Shown here in pieces: positions 1 through 7,651 of a stretch of 10,825 nucleotides of DNA. The stretch is from the NCBI GenBank assembly GCA_020026035.1, contig JAHHRC010000046.1, forward strand, positions 1-10,825. Direction: 5' to 3'. This stretch comes from Erysipelotrichaceae bacterium. Its GTDB lineage: Bacteria; Bacillota_I; Bacilli_A; Erysipelotrichales; Erysipelotrichaceae. How positions within the stretch are numbered: position 1 is the first letter of the stretch; every line of letters starts with the position of its first letter. Made by a program: the position numbers and the translations under genes. The notes beneath the pieces were generated by a model. The model was not told the origin of the DNA and searched no databases. It saw only the letters and a program-made list of their open reading frames with translations.

Positions 1-65
1 TGAAGAAGAGTTTATCGATACTTATGGCAAGTACTATGATGGTACAACCTATAGTGACGATGGCT
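1..65 (+). other. Sec signal peptide of the surface protein (5' partial)
   Basis: Translated in frame from base 3, the segment reads KKSLSIL followed by MASTMMVQPIVTMA. It has a Lys-Lys n-region, a hydrophobic core and a small-residue cleavage site (T-M-A) before Glu at base 66. Starting at the ATG at 24 instead would remove the basic n-region and leave a poor export signal, so the true start is most likely the ?TG codon whose last two bases are positions 1-2. Cleavage position is by eye. Confidence 0.75.
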
Positions 66-3000
66 GAAAATGAACAAAATGGAAATGAAACGGCTGCGGA
101 AACAGTCGTAAATGAAGAAAATGAGGGTGTTGTTACCGAGGGTGGTGATACTGGGAATACAGAAGAGGTTGCTGCTGAGGGAGCAGCGGAATTAGATCAG
201 GAAACAGAATTTGAAAGCATCCTACCTGTCGCAACTCCGGCGACTTCTGCGGTGGCAGAGTCAGGTGTGCATGTTTTTGATGTTATTAGTAAAGATCAAA
301 ATAGCATTGGATATGCAACTGTGATAAATACACCAAGTGATGTTGGATATATTGATCATGGGATTGCAAATTATGAGGAAGCAAAAAAAGCGACGAATTT
401 CACTGGAAAGAAGGCTTTTATAAACTTTCCAAATCATGTTAAAAACGTTGAAAATGGCATTAAATTTAGAATTTACGGTAATCAAAGAAATGAATATCGA
501 GAAGGATATCCAGTTGATGAGCAAACAGGTGCACGTGTTGACTATCCGTTAAATACAGATGTAGCAGCAAAAATCATTCAAGAAGCACCTCACTGGAAGG
601 GGAAGTTAAGGGCTACTGGTAAAAAGATTGACGGTCAAGATTTTAGTGCGGGTGGAAGTGAAGAGTTTCTTGCTACAGAAATTTACAAAGAAGTCTTTGA
701 GCAAGGTGAACCTGTTCTAATTAAGGATTATAGTAAACGGTTTGAGCTACTCCCTGAATCGATTGCCGCTGGATGGAAAATTGTTGCAGTTGATCCGTCG
801 AGTAACTTACCTGGAGGTTTAGCTTACAATCCTGAAAAAGATACAATCGAGGGTAAAATTGTAACCAACTTAGAAAATGGAGTTTATGATTTACGTACTT
901 CTGTAGTTGTGTCTAACGGAAAAGAAACATATTGGTATTATCTTGCGGATTTGAGATGTGGATGGATTGGTTGGAAGGACACAAAACCACCAACGATATT
1001 GGGAAAAGATTCTTCAGAAACGTTAGACGTTGATGGGGAATTTGATATATCTATACAATATAAAGATGATTCAGGCTCTCATACTTTTAAAAAAGCAGGA
1101 AATGATGTAACTTATACTACTGAGGATGGTAAAAAGTTAGCTGTTAGGGAAGAATGGAGAACAGCGCTAACTGGCTTAGCTGGATACAATAGTAAGGATG
1201 CCGATCGTGTTAGTATAGATGTATTGCCTGGTGCTGAATATAGTGCAACAGAAGGTGTTGTGAAGGGAACAGCGAAGAAAGCAGGTAATTATAGACTTGC
1301 AGTTTTAGCGAAAGACTATGATTTAGCAACCTGTGATGATAAAGTTTGGAACATATCAGGACAAGAAGCGCATTCATACATTACAGTTCATGTTCGTCCA
1401 AAAGTAGAAGTTTTAAACATTGACACGTACACAAAGACTTTGAAAGTGAAAGTTTCTGATGGTGCAACGAACTTGAAAATCACAATGCCGGCTTATGATA
1501 AAATGCCAGAAGGGGAAAATATAATAAATCTAGAGAATAGACCAACTGATGGTAATAAGTCGTGGTTTATTATGAACGGTCAAACTCCAAAAGTTAAAGT
1601 TATAATCGATAACAACGGTTATTTATCAATTCCTATTTCAAGTGATTTATCAAGTAAAGCTGGTGTTGACAATATCAAGGCGGAAGCTTGGTCAAATGAC
1701 GTTTCGATGGTCCTTTTACGCAAAAAGTTGAAGTTAGTAGGACCTGATGACGCGGAACACATTGCGACGTTTGATGAAACATCTGGACATTGGATGTTAC
1801 CGACGGAGTATGCGGTGGTAGAAAATGATAATCCGGATGGATCCAAAACAATAACTAAACGCGAAGTTTGGACAAATTTGAAAGCTGTTGATGTAGAAAA
1901 AGGCCCAGACGGTAATGTTATCAACCAAGTGCAAAATAACTATGTATTTTCAATCTATGAATACTCCCGAAAGTATAAAGATGGTGAAGTGATTGATGTA
2001 GATGCAAAGCTGAAAGAAAACATTATTGATGTTTATAATACCGATGGTAATGAAGGTTTATTTGCAAAGGTTGATTATGATAGTATTAATGACAAGTGGA
2101 CATCTGAAGATGGCTCGAAAGTTAATTTGATCGATGATCCAACAAAATACATCGTTGAAACAGAAAGTGGATTTAGAGGTGAAATTGAGAAACCTAAGAA
2201 TCTAATTAATTCAGATGAAGCGTCGATTGCGAATTCTCAACCGAATGTCTCCGCACAAGATATTAATAGACTATTAAACGATTCTGTTAATTTAGTTACG
2301 GATGGTAAAGTTACGATTACTGATGTAGAAGATCAAAATGCCGGAAAAACTACAACAATCACTAGTATTGAAGTGCTTAAACCAAAATCAAATAATCCTG
2401 AATCAATTGAAGTAAAGAATCCTGTTCTTAAACTAGAAAAACCAGGTGATTACACTGTTACGGTTAATGTAAAAGATAGTAACGGAAATATCGTTAATGC
2501 AAAAGTAGATGGAACTAAGCCAGGTGAAGATATGGGTCAGGATACTGCAGTTAATTCGTGTACATATCATATCTATGTGCCATTAGTTAAGGTGGTATAT
2601 GATACGGATGATAAAACAATTGATTTAGGTTCTAAAGATATAACGGATATTCCTATCGGAGATACATATCATACGAATAACGAAAATAATCGTCCAAATC
2701 AAATTTCAATCGGGGAACGCGTATTCGAGTTAGATGAAGACTCATTACCTGATAATAAGAGTGGTGTAGTTACAAGGGATCAAGTGACTGTTACATATAA
2801 GTACAACGAAGTTAAGACAGGTCTAACTGTTGAGTTTGTAGATGAAAATGGGAAAAAGTTTGTTGATAAAGATGGGAATATCTTACGCAAAGATGATGAG
2901 GTATTGACGAATCAACCTATTGGAACTCCATACGATTTAACAAAACATTCAGAGGATCATAAGAGAATCCCGGTTGGTAACAAGATTTATGAAAGAGTGG

Positions 3001-4220
3001 CAATTACGCCAGATAAATTGACTGGTACGTTGAGCTTGAATAAAGATAAAAAACCGACTGTAATCCAATATGTGTATAAAGAAGTGACGCCTAGCTTAAC
3101 AGTCAAATATCGAGACCTAGATGGTAATGAGATAAAACCAGATAAGCTTGTCTTGGATAAGCAACATGCTGGAACGCCGTATGATGTTAGTACAGAAGAG
3201 TACAAACCAGTAAAATTCACGGATGGTGCTGGTAAGGTATATGAATTACAAGCGAATGAAACGCTTATTAATGGCAAGAAGTCTGATAAATTATCGGGTA
3301 ATTTAGGTGGAGATGATATTGTCGTAACTTTCAAGTATAAAGAAGTTAAGACCTCTTTGACTGTGAAATTTGTTGATGAGAAGGGTAAGGAAATTAAGGG
3401 TGAAGTTCCGGTTCATAAGGATGTTTCTGTTGGTACTGAATATAACTTAGAAGGAATCGAGAATGAGCCAATTACGACTTCTGATGGTAAGGTATATGTG
3501 ATTGAATCTGTACCTGATGATATGAAGGGTAAATTGACGGAAGATGCTAAGATTATTACGCTAGTCTATAAAGAAGTGAAGTCTGCAGTTGTTGTAAACT
3601 ATGAAGACGAAGCTGGTAATAAGCTTGTTGATGCTAAGGTTGTTGTGAAGGATCAATCGGTTGGTACGCCTTATGATGCTAGTACAACGGAATTCAAGCT
3701 TCCTAAGATTACTTTAAGCAATGGTAAGGTGTACAAGATCGTTCCGAAAAAGACAAAGGGTTCTTTGACTGGTAAGGTTACGGAAAAGAATATCGATATT
3801 ACTTTCGTGTATGAGGAAGTGAAGACGGACTTAGTTGTGAAGTATGTCGATGAGTCTGGCAATGAAATCAAGCTTCCGGTTACAGTTCTTAAGGATGTTT
3901 CTTGTGGTACTGCATACAATGTGGATACGGCTAGCTTGAAGCCTGTTAAGATTGTAATAGATGGAAAAGAATACGAACTTGTTGTGGAAAAGACAATTGG
4001 TAAGATGAGCGGTAAGCTTGTCGATGGTGGTAATGAAGTTCGATTTGTATATCGACTTGTTAAGAAGCTTGGTATTCTACCTGTGATCAAACACGACGAA
4101 GTGAAGCCAAATGTTCCTCGTACAGGGGATGCGGTTATGGGTAACGCTGTGATTGCTTGGTTTATGAGTGTTGTGAGTGGTTTGTTTGGCTATAAGAAGC
4201 TAAAGGACGATCAAGAATAA
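1..4220 (+). CDS. MucBP-repeat, sortase-anchored surface adhesin (start codon cut by 1 base)
   Basis: Large secreted wall-anchored protein, probably binding mucin or other host glycans. The first in-frame ATG is at 24, but the frame is open to the edge and the first two bases are TG. A start codon one base upstream would give MKKSLSIL before that Met, completing a classical signal peptide with likely cleavage after VTMA (base 65). The protein would then be about 1406 aa. An acidic, Glu-rich low-complexity spacer follows (about 66-240), then a long region I do not recognise. Two stretches there look Ig-like: LPGGLAYNPEKDTIEG near 804-851, resembling the putative-Ig (He_PIG) pattern, and GTAKKAGNYRLAVLAKDYD near 1268-1324. 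A third, PGDYTVTVNVKDSNGN, is near 2442-2489. Six MucBP-type repeats occupy 2586-4067. The C-terminus has a VPRTG sorting motif, a hydrophobic segment and a KKLKDDQE tail. Substrate specificity is inferred only from the MucBP family. No sortase gene is in the window. Confidence 0.88.
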   Translation, partial: KKSLSILMASTMMVQPIVTMAENEQNGNETAAETVVNEENEGVVTEGGDTGNTEEVAAEGAAELDQETEFESILPVATPATSAVAESGVHVFDVISKDQNSIGYATVINTPSDVGYIDHGIANYEEAKKATNFTGKKAFINFPNHVKNVENGIKFRIYGNQRNEYREGYPVDEQTGARVDYPLNTDVAAKIIQEAPHWKGKLRATGKKIDGQDFSAGGSEEFLATEIYKEVFEQGEPVLIKDYSKRFELLPESIAAGWKIVAVDPSSNLPGGLAYNPEKDTIEGKIVTNLENGVYDLRTSVVVSNGKETYWYYLADLRCGWIGWKDTKPPTILGKDSSETLDVDGEFDISIQYKDDSGSHTFKKAGNDVTYTTEDGKKLAVREEWRTALTGLAGYNSKDADRVSIDVLPGAEYSATEGVVKGTAKKAGNYRLAVLAKDYDLATCDDKVWNISGQEAHSYITVHVRPKVEVLNIDTYTKTLKVKVSDGATNLKITMPAYDKMPEGENIINLENRPTDGNKSWFIMNGQTPKVKVIIDNNGYLSIPISSDLSSKAGVDNIKAEAWSNDVSMVLLRKKLKLVGPDDAEHIATFDETSGHWMLPTEYAVVENDNPDGSKTITKREVWTNLKAVDVEKGPDGNVINQVQNNYVFSIYEYSRKYKDGEVIDVDAKLKENIIDVYNTDGNEGLFAKVDYDSINDKWTSEDGSKVNLIDDPTKYIVETESGFRGEIEKPKNLINSDEASIANSQPNVSAQDINRLLNDSVNLVTDGKVTITDVEDQNAGKTTTITSIEVLKPKSNNPESIEVKNPVLKLEKPGDYTVTVNVKDSNGNIVNAKVDGTKPGEDMGQDTAVNSCTYHIYVPLVKVVYDTDDKTIDLGSKDITDIPIGDTYHTNNENNRPNQISIGERVFELDEDSLPDNKSGVVTRDQVTVTYKYNEVKTGLTVEFVDENGKKFVDKDGNILRKDDEVLTNQPIGTPYDLTKHSEDHKRIPVGNKIYERVAITPDKLTGTLSLNKDKKPTVIQYVYKEVTPSLTVKYRDLDGNEIKPDKLVLDKQHAGTPYDVSTEEYKPVKFTDGAGKVYELQANETLINGKKSDKLSGNLGGDDIVVTFKYKEVKTSLTVKFVDEKGKEIKGEVPVHKDVSVGTEYNLEGIENEPITTSDGKVYVIESVPDDMKGKLTEDAKIITLVYKEVKSAVVVNYEDEAGNKLVDAKVVVKDQSVGTPYDASTTEFKLPKITLSNGKVYKIVPKKTKGSLTGKVTEKNIDITFVYEEVKTDLVVKYVDESGNEIKLPVTVLKDVSCGTAYNVDTASLKPVKIVIDGKEYELVVEKTIGKMSGKLVDGGNEVRFVYRLVKKLGILPVIKHDEVKPNVPRTGDAVMGNAVIAWFMSVVSGLFGYKKLKDDQE
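2586..4067 (+). repeat. Six tandem MucBP-type repeats within the surface protein
   Basis: Repeat units start at 2586, 2817, 3087, 3351, 3582 and 3825 and are 77, 90, 88, 77, 81 and 81 residues long. Each begins with a strand like LTVKFVDEKG (V-x-Y/F-x-D-x-x-G) and has a central VGTPYD-like turn. Each then has a DGKVYEL-like strand and closes with a YKEVK-type linker that leads directly into the next unit. This is the MucBP pattern known from mucin-binding and other Bacillota adhesins. The first unit (VKVVYDTDDKTIDL) is the most degenerate, lacking the usual D-x-x-G glycine and carrying IGDTYH at the turn. The units are diverged in protein and DNA, so they are not a recent array expansion. Confidence 0.85.
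4110..4217 (+). other. C-terminal sortase sorting signal (VPRTG variant)
   Basis: The last residues follow the wall-anchor layout. A pentapeptide VPRTG (4113-4127) is followed by Asp-Ala, then a hydrophobic stretch AVIAWFMSVVSGLFGY (about 4143-4190), then the charged tail KKLKDDQE. Canonical class A/D substrates carry LPxTG; Val at position 1 is a known variant used by some sortases, including pilus-type enzymes. Cleavage between Thr and Gly and coupling to peptidoglycan is inferred from the family. Confidence 0.8.
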
Positions 4221-4224
4221 CGTG

Positions 4225-4254
4225 AAAACAGAGCACGATGATGTGCTCTGTTTT
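4225..4254. terminator. Bidirectional rho-independent terminator
   Basis: A perfect 12-bp inverted repeat: the arms AAAACAGAGCAC (4225-4236) and GTGCTCTGTTTT (4243-4254) surround a 6-nt loop. A T-run follows on the plus strand and the A-run at the left gives a T-run on the minus strand. It begins 4 nt after the surface-protein stop codon and ends 7 nt before the stop codon of the convergent SNF2 gene, so it should end transcription from both sides. Confidence 0.9.
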
Positions 4255-4261
4255 TGTGTGT

Positions 4262-7200
4262 CTATTCAAGAATTGAGAATAGTTGTTCCTTCGTGAGGAT
4301 GGTTGAAGCGATTTCTTCACCGGATAGGATTTCATCGGCGAGTTCTTTCTTCATTTGTTGGAGTTGAAGGATCTTTTCTTCGATTGAGTCTTTCATGATG
4401 AGGGAGTAGACGTTTACGATGTTTGTTTGACCGATACGGTGGGCACGGTCGGTGGCTTGGTTTTGTACGGCTGTATTCCACCATGGGTCATAATGAATAA
4501 CGATGTCTGCAGCGGTTAGGTTAAGACCAGTTCCGCCGGCTTTTAGGGAGATTAGGAAGATTGGTGTATCGTCATTATTGAATTGTTCGACTTGCTTTGC
4601 ACGGTTTTCTTTGGAGGTTTTACCGGTAATTGTGTAATGCTTAATTTTGCGTTTGTTTAATTCTTTGGAAATGCGATCTAGCATGGATGTGAATTGTGAG
4701 AAGAAGAGGATCTTGTGTCCTTCTTCAATCGCGTTTGTAATTAATTCAATAGCGAGATCTTCTTTTGCGGAGTTACCACGGTAATTGCTAAAGACAAGGC
4801 TTGGTGAACATAGGATTTGTCTTAGGTGGGTGAGTTCTTTTAAGACATATAGCTTTTGGTTGTTGAAGTCTTCTTCGGATTGGCTTGCAAGGAATTCTTT
4901 TAAACGGGCTACAGTGGCGTTGTAGAGGTCTTCTTGCTTGCTTGAAAGTTTTGCGTAGTAGACTTCTTCGATTTTGTCTGGAAGGTCTTTAAGGACGTCT
5001 TTTTTAAGTCTTCTTAAAACAAATGGGGCAATCATGTTGTGAAGTTTTGTTTGTGGTTCTTTTTCCTCATGAATCACGATTGGGGTTTCGAAGTCGCGTC
5101 TAAATCTTGCTTGGCTGTAGAGGAAGTTTGGCATGAGGTAATCGAAGATGGACCATAGTTCTGAGAGTCTATTTTCAATTGGTGTACCGGTTAGGGCGAT
5201 TTTGAAGTTTGCTTGAATGTCTTTGACGCATTCACTTGCTTGAGTGGTTGGGTTTTTGATGTATTGAGCTTCGTCAATGACTTGAACATCGAAGCCGATG
5301 TAGTCATAGAGTTCGATGTCTCGTTTTAAGGTGTCATAGCTTGTGATAAGAACGCAACCGTTTGCGTTTTCTAAGAGCTGTTGGCGTTCTTTCTTTGTTC
5401 CTACAAGCATGACGGCGTTGAGTTGTGGGGCGAAGCGGTCAATTTCGTTTTTCCAGTTATAGACAAGGCTGGCTGGTGTTACGATGAGATGATTGCTTGT
5501 TGGATCACATGAGGCGAGTAGGGTTATGACCTGGAGGGTTTTACCTAGACCCATTTCATCTGCTAGAAGGGCGCCGAAGTTTAATTCTTTTAATGTATAG
5601 AGCCATTTGAAACCTTCGACTTGGTAGTCTCTTAGTGTTGCGTTGATGGTTGATGGAACTTCAATGGTAGTGGCGTTGAAGTTTTCTAAGGTGTCCATGA
5701 CTTTTTGGAAGGCTTTGTCTTTGTTAAAGACAAGAGAGTCCGTGGATTCATACTTTGCTAGGTGTAAGGCATTGTATGGGGCAATCTTGATATGCTTACG
5801 ATTGAAGGTGTAGCCTTTGATATCTAAGTCATTTGTTAGATTATGGAGTGTATCGATTTGTTCGTTTTCAACTTTGACAAAGTCACCATTCTTTAAACGG
5901 TAGTAGCGTTTGTTTGGTTGATACGTATCAAGGATTTCGATGAGGTGTTTCTTTTCTGTTTCATCCATGTCTAATGTGATATCTAATAGGCCAGTACGTA
6001 AGGAAACGCCGACGTTTACTTTTTTGATGTCATGAATCTTTAGCTTTTTAAGAGCGGAAGTTCCAAAGAGGGTGCCAAGTTCTTCGAGTTGTGGAATGCT
6101 GTTGTTGGTGAAGTTGATGATTTCTTCTTCGTCTTGAATGTAGTAGGTGTTTTTATCTTTGTCTAAATGGGCAAAGAGGGAGTTTAGTTTGCCTGTGAGG
6201 TATTGTTCGTATTCAAGGTTTCGAGTATCGAGGTCTTTTTTCTCAAAGAGTTTGTATTCTTTACTGTCATAGGTGAGTTTTGGTTTACAGGTTAAGCCTT
6301 TTTTCTTTTCAAGGTCTAAATAGAAGTCGACGTGTGGCTTTTGTGGGAGGTAGTCTTCTGGGTTGTAATCTTCGCTATGTAGTTCAGCGAATTCAAAAAG
6401 AGACGAGGAGATGTTTTTGGTGAAGGCGTGCATGTCTTCGTTGGTTATGAATTGTTCGGAGTAATTGATTTTTTCAAGATACTCTAGAACTTTCTCGAGG
6501 ACTGGTGAAGTCTTTTTGATTTTGTTAATAACGGCTACCGTGTCATCAAAAGAGAAGATGTAGGCGTAGTTACTTGTGCAGATATGGTGTGCTTCTGGGA
6601 GTGTGAGTTTAAAGCCGTTTTCATATTTTTCGACGAAGAATTTCTTGGTTTTGGCATTTTCTACGATGACTGCTTCTTCATCGCTGCATAAAAATTCAGT
6701 CTTTTGAAGGGCTGACATAAAGGCATCGAGGGAATCATCACTGATGTCGATTGTTCGACCGATGCGTGATGTGAATGCATTGTAGTAATAGTCTTTTCTT
6801 CGATTGTATTCTTCATGACGTTTGATTAAATATTGGAAAAGGTCGACGGATGCTTCATCAAAGCTATCAAGGCAAGGGACAAATTCTAATTCTTTTCCAT
6901 AGCGTACGCTGCGGTGGTCGATTGCGGAAGTCACTAACGTAGAGATATCTTTTAATACATAGGTACGCCCATTGGTTCGACCGATTCTGAATTCGGCACG
7001 AACGAAGTTATGATCTTCAATCCGGTCACGGTATAAGGAGACATTTGGGTAAAGGTGAACGGAATGCGAACGATCCGATGCGAGTGTTGGTAAGACGTTG
7101 TCAACTTCATGTAGTAGGTTGCGTACGCCTTTTGAGGTGAGTAGGGCGCTTGCTTTGTCACTTACGGCTGCGTATTCTTCTTCGGTAATTCCATATTCTT

Positions 7201-7489
7201 CTTCGAATGTTTTTAAAAGGGTAGCTCCACAATGTTCGCAAAAGCCGGTGTTTCGATAGGTTGCACAATCACAGACATGGTCCAAGACTTCGCGATCTTT
7301 GTTTTGTAGGGTAATACCTCCTGAATGGAAGTGGTAATCTTCATCTTGGATGTAAAATTTATGGTAGGTTGAACTGGTTAATTCAATCGGCATAATTTGG
7401 AAACTACGGGCTGTTTGTAGTAGGTGTAGACTTTTATAGTAAAGACTTGGGTTATTGAATTCTTCGTATATTTTCTTTGCTGTTAACAT
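4262..7489 (-). CDS. SWIM zinc-finger SNF2-family DNA helicase/ATPase
   Basis: A 1075-residue superfamily-2 ATPase of the SNF2/HepA type, expected to translocate on or remodel protein-DNA complexes in the cytoplasm. An N-terminal SWIM zinc finger is visible (C73-x-C75-x8-C84-x-H86). A long middle region follows, probably the bacterial SNF2-associated domain. The motor has motif I DEMGLGKT (644-651), motif II DEAQ (739-742), the motif III-like ALTGTP, an HRIGQ-type motif VI QATDRAHRIGQ (1011-1021), and ISLKAGGTGLNLTAAD just before it. Length and order match chromosomal SWIM-SNF2 proteins of Bacillota. An in-frame start 30 codons further upstream is possible, but the ATG at 7489 has a perfect GGAGG at 7-nt spacing and begins MLTAKKIYEEF. 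The gene is monocistronic in view and convergent with the surface-protein gene. Its physiological target is unknown; no methylase or nuclease partner is next to it, so a defence role is not supported. Confidence 0.9.
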   Translation of the reverse strand: MLTAKKIYEEFNNPSLYYKSLHLLQTARSFQIMPIELTSSTYHKFYIQDEDYHFHSGGITLQNKDREVLDHVCDCATYRNTGFCEHCGATLLKTFEEEYGITEEEYAAVSDKASALLTSKGVRNLLHEVDNVLPTLASDRSHSVHLYPNVSLYRDRIEDHNFVRAEFRIGRTNGRTYVLKDISTLVTSAIDHRSVRYGKELEFVPCLDSFDEASVDLFQYLIKRHEEYNRRKDYYYNAFTSRIGRTIDISDDSLDAFMSALQKTEFLCSDEEAVIVENAKTKKFFVEKYENGFKLTLPEAHHICTSNYAYIFSFDDTVAVINKIKKTSPVLEKVLEYLEKINYSEQFITNEDMHAFTKNISSSLFEFAELHSEDYNPEDYLPQKPHVDFYLDLEKKKGLTCKPKLTYDSKEYKLFEKKDLDTRNLEYEQYLTGKLNSLFAHLDKDKNTYYIQDEEEIINFTNNSIPQLEELGTLFGTSALKKLKIHDIKKVNVGVSLRTGLLDITLDMDETEKKHLIEILDTYQPNKRYYRLKNGDFVKVENEQIDTLHNLTNDLDIKGYTFNRKHIKIAPYNALHLAKYESTDSLVFNKDKAFQKVMDTLENFNATTIEVPSTINATLRDYQVEGFKWLYTLKELNFGALLADEMGLGKTLQVITLLASCDPTSNHLIVTPASLVYNWKNEIDRFAPQLNAVMLVGTKKERQQLLENANGCVLITSYDTLKRDIELYDYIGFDVQVIDEAQYIKNPTTQASECVKDIQANFKIALTGTPIENRLSELWSIFDYLMPNFLYSQARFRRDFETPIVIHEEKEPQTKLHNMIAPFVLRRLKKDVLKDLPDKIEEVYYAKLSSKQEDLYNATVARLKEFLASQSEEDFNNQKLYVLKELTHLRQILCSPSLVFSNYRGNSAKEDLAIELITNAIEEGHKILFFSQFTSMLDRISKELNKRKIKHYTITGKTSKENRAKQVEQFNNDDTPIFLISLKAGGTGLNLTAADIVIHYDPWWNTAVQNQATDRAHRIGQTNIVNVYSLIMKDSIEEKILQLQQMKKELADEILSGEEIASTILTKEQLFSILE

Positions 7490-7496
7490 GGGTTTT

Positions 7497-7501
7497 CCTC
7501 C
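7497..7501 (-). promoter_or_regulatory. Ribosome binding site fixing the SNF2 start
   Basis: On the minus strand GGAGG (plus CCTCC) lies 7 nt before the ATG at 7489. No comparable site precedes the longer in-frame start at 7579. This is the main reason for choosing the 1075-residue form. Confidence 0.85.
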
Positions 7502-7509
7502 ATGTGTAT

Positions 7510-7538
7510 AGTATACGGTAGTTTGCTTGTGATTTGTA
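7510..7538 (-). promoter_or_regulatory. Weak candidate promoter for the SNF2 gene
   Basis: Minus-strand TATACT (plus 7510-7515) is a good -10 match. The hexamer 17 nt upstream, TACAAA (plus 7533-7538), is a poor -35. A start near 7503 would leave an almost immediate ribosome binding site. The -10 sits inside an 11-bp palindrome, GTATA-G-TATAC (7506-7516). No better promoter is seen between the start codon and the galK promoter. Confidence 0.3.
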
Positions 7539-7585
7539 TGTTTCATTTCATTTGAAGAATGGCCATAAATTCCTAACATTTTGCA

Positions 7586-7599
7586 TGTACACGCTTACA
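7586..7599. promoter_or_regulatory. cre-like operator (CcpA or LacI/GalR-family site)
   Basis: The 14-mer TGTACACGCTTACA reads TGTAAGCGTGTACA on the other strand. That matches the cre consensus TGWAARCGYTWNCW at 13 of 14 positions, the exception being G for T at position 10. It overlaps the candidate -35 of the galK promoter, so a bound repressor would block RNA polymerase. Carbon catabolite repression by CcpA is the first reading. A dedicated GalR-type repressor would recognise a similar palindrome and cannot be excluded. The site lies about 100 bp upstream of the SNF2 start. Confidence 0.65.
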
Positions 7600-7624
7600 T
7601 TCTTTGTGAAATGATTGGTATAAT
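7595..7624 (+). promoter_or_regulatory. galKM promoter with extended -10
   Basis: A consensus TATAAT at 7619-7624 is preceded by TGG, giving an extended -10 (TGnTATAAT). The best -35 is TTACAT at 7595-7600 with an 18-nt spacer, which is weak and typical where the extended -10 compensates. Transcription would start near 7631, leaving a leader of about 20 nt with the AGGGAGG ribosome binding site at 7638-7644, 7 nt before the galK ATG. Confidence 0.75.
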
Positions 7625-7651
7625 AAAGAATAGATAAAGGGAGGACTTTCT

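Noticed and set aside
2987..4090. Open minus-strand frames of 115 and 139 codons opposite the MucBP repeats (2987-3334 and 3671-4090)
   Set aside because: They lie fully antisense to a clear coding region, show no ribosome binding site that I can see, and encode Ser/Thr/Leu-rich sequence typical of the reverse frame of Lys/Asp/Val-rich repeats.
4262..7489. SNF2 protein as part of an antiphage system (DISARM-like or similar)
   Set aside because: There is no methyltransferase, nuclease, PLD or DUF1998-type partner next to it; neighbours are a surface protein and galactose genes. The SWIM-SNF2 layout is common as a stand-alone chromosomal gene.
7490..7579. 30-codon N-terminal extension of the SNF2 protein from an ATG at 7579
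   Set aside because: It runs through the candidate promoter and the GGAGG ribosome binding site of the 7489 start, has no ribosome binding site of its own, and its sequence is unlike the conserved N-terminus that follows.
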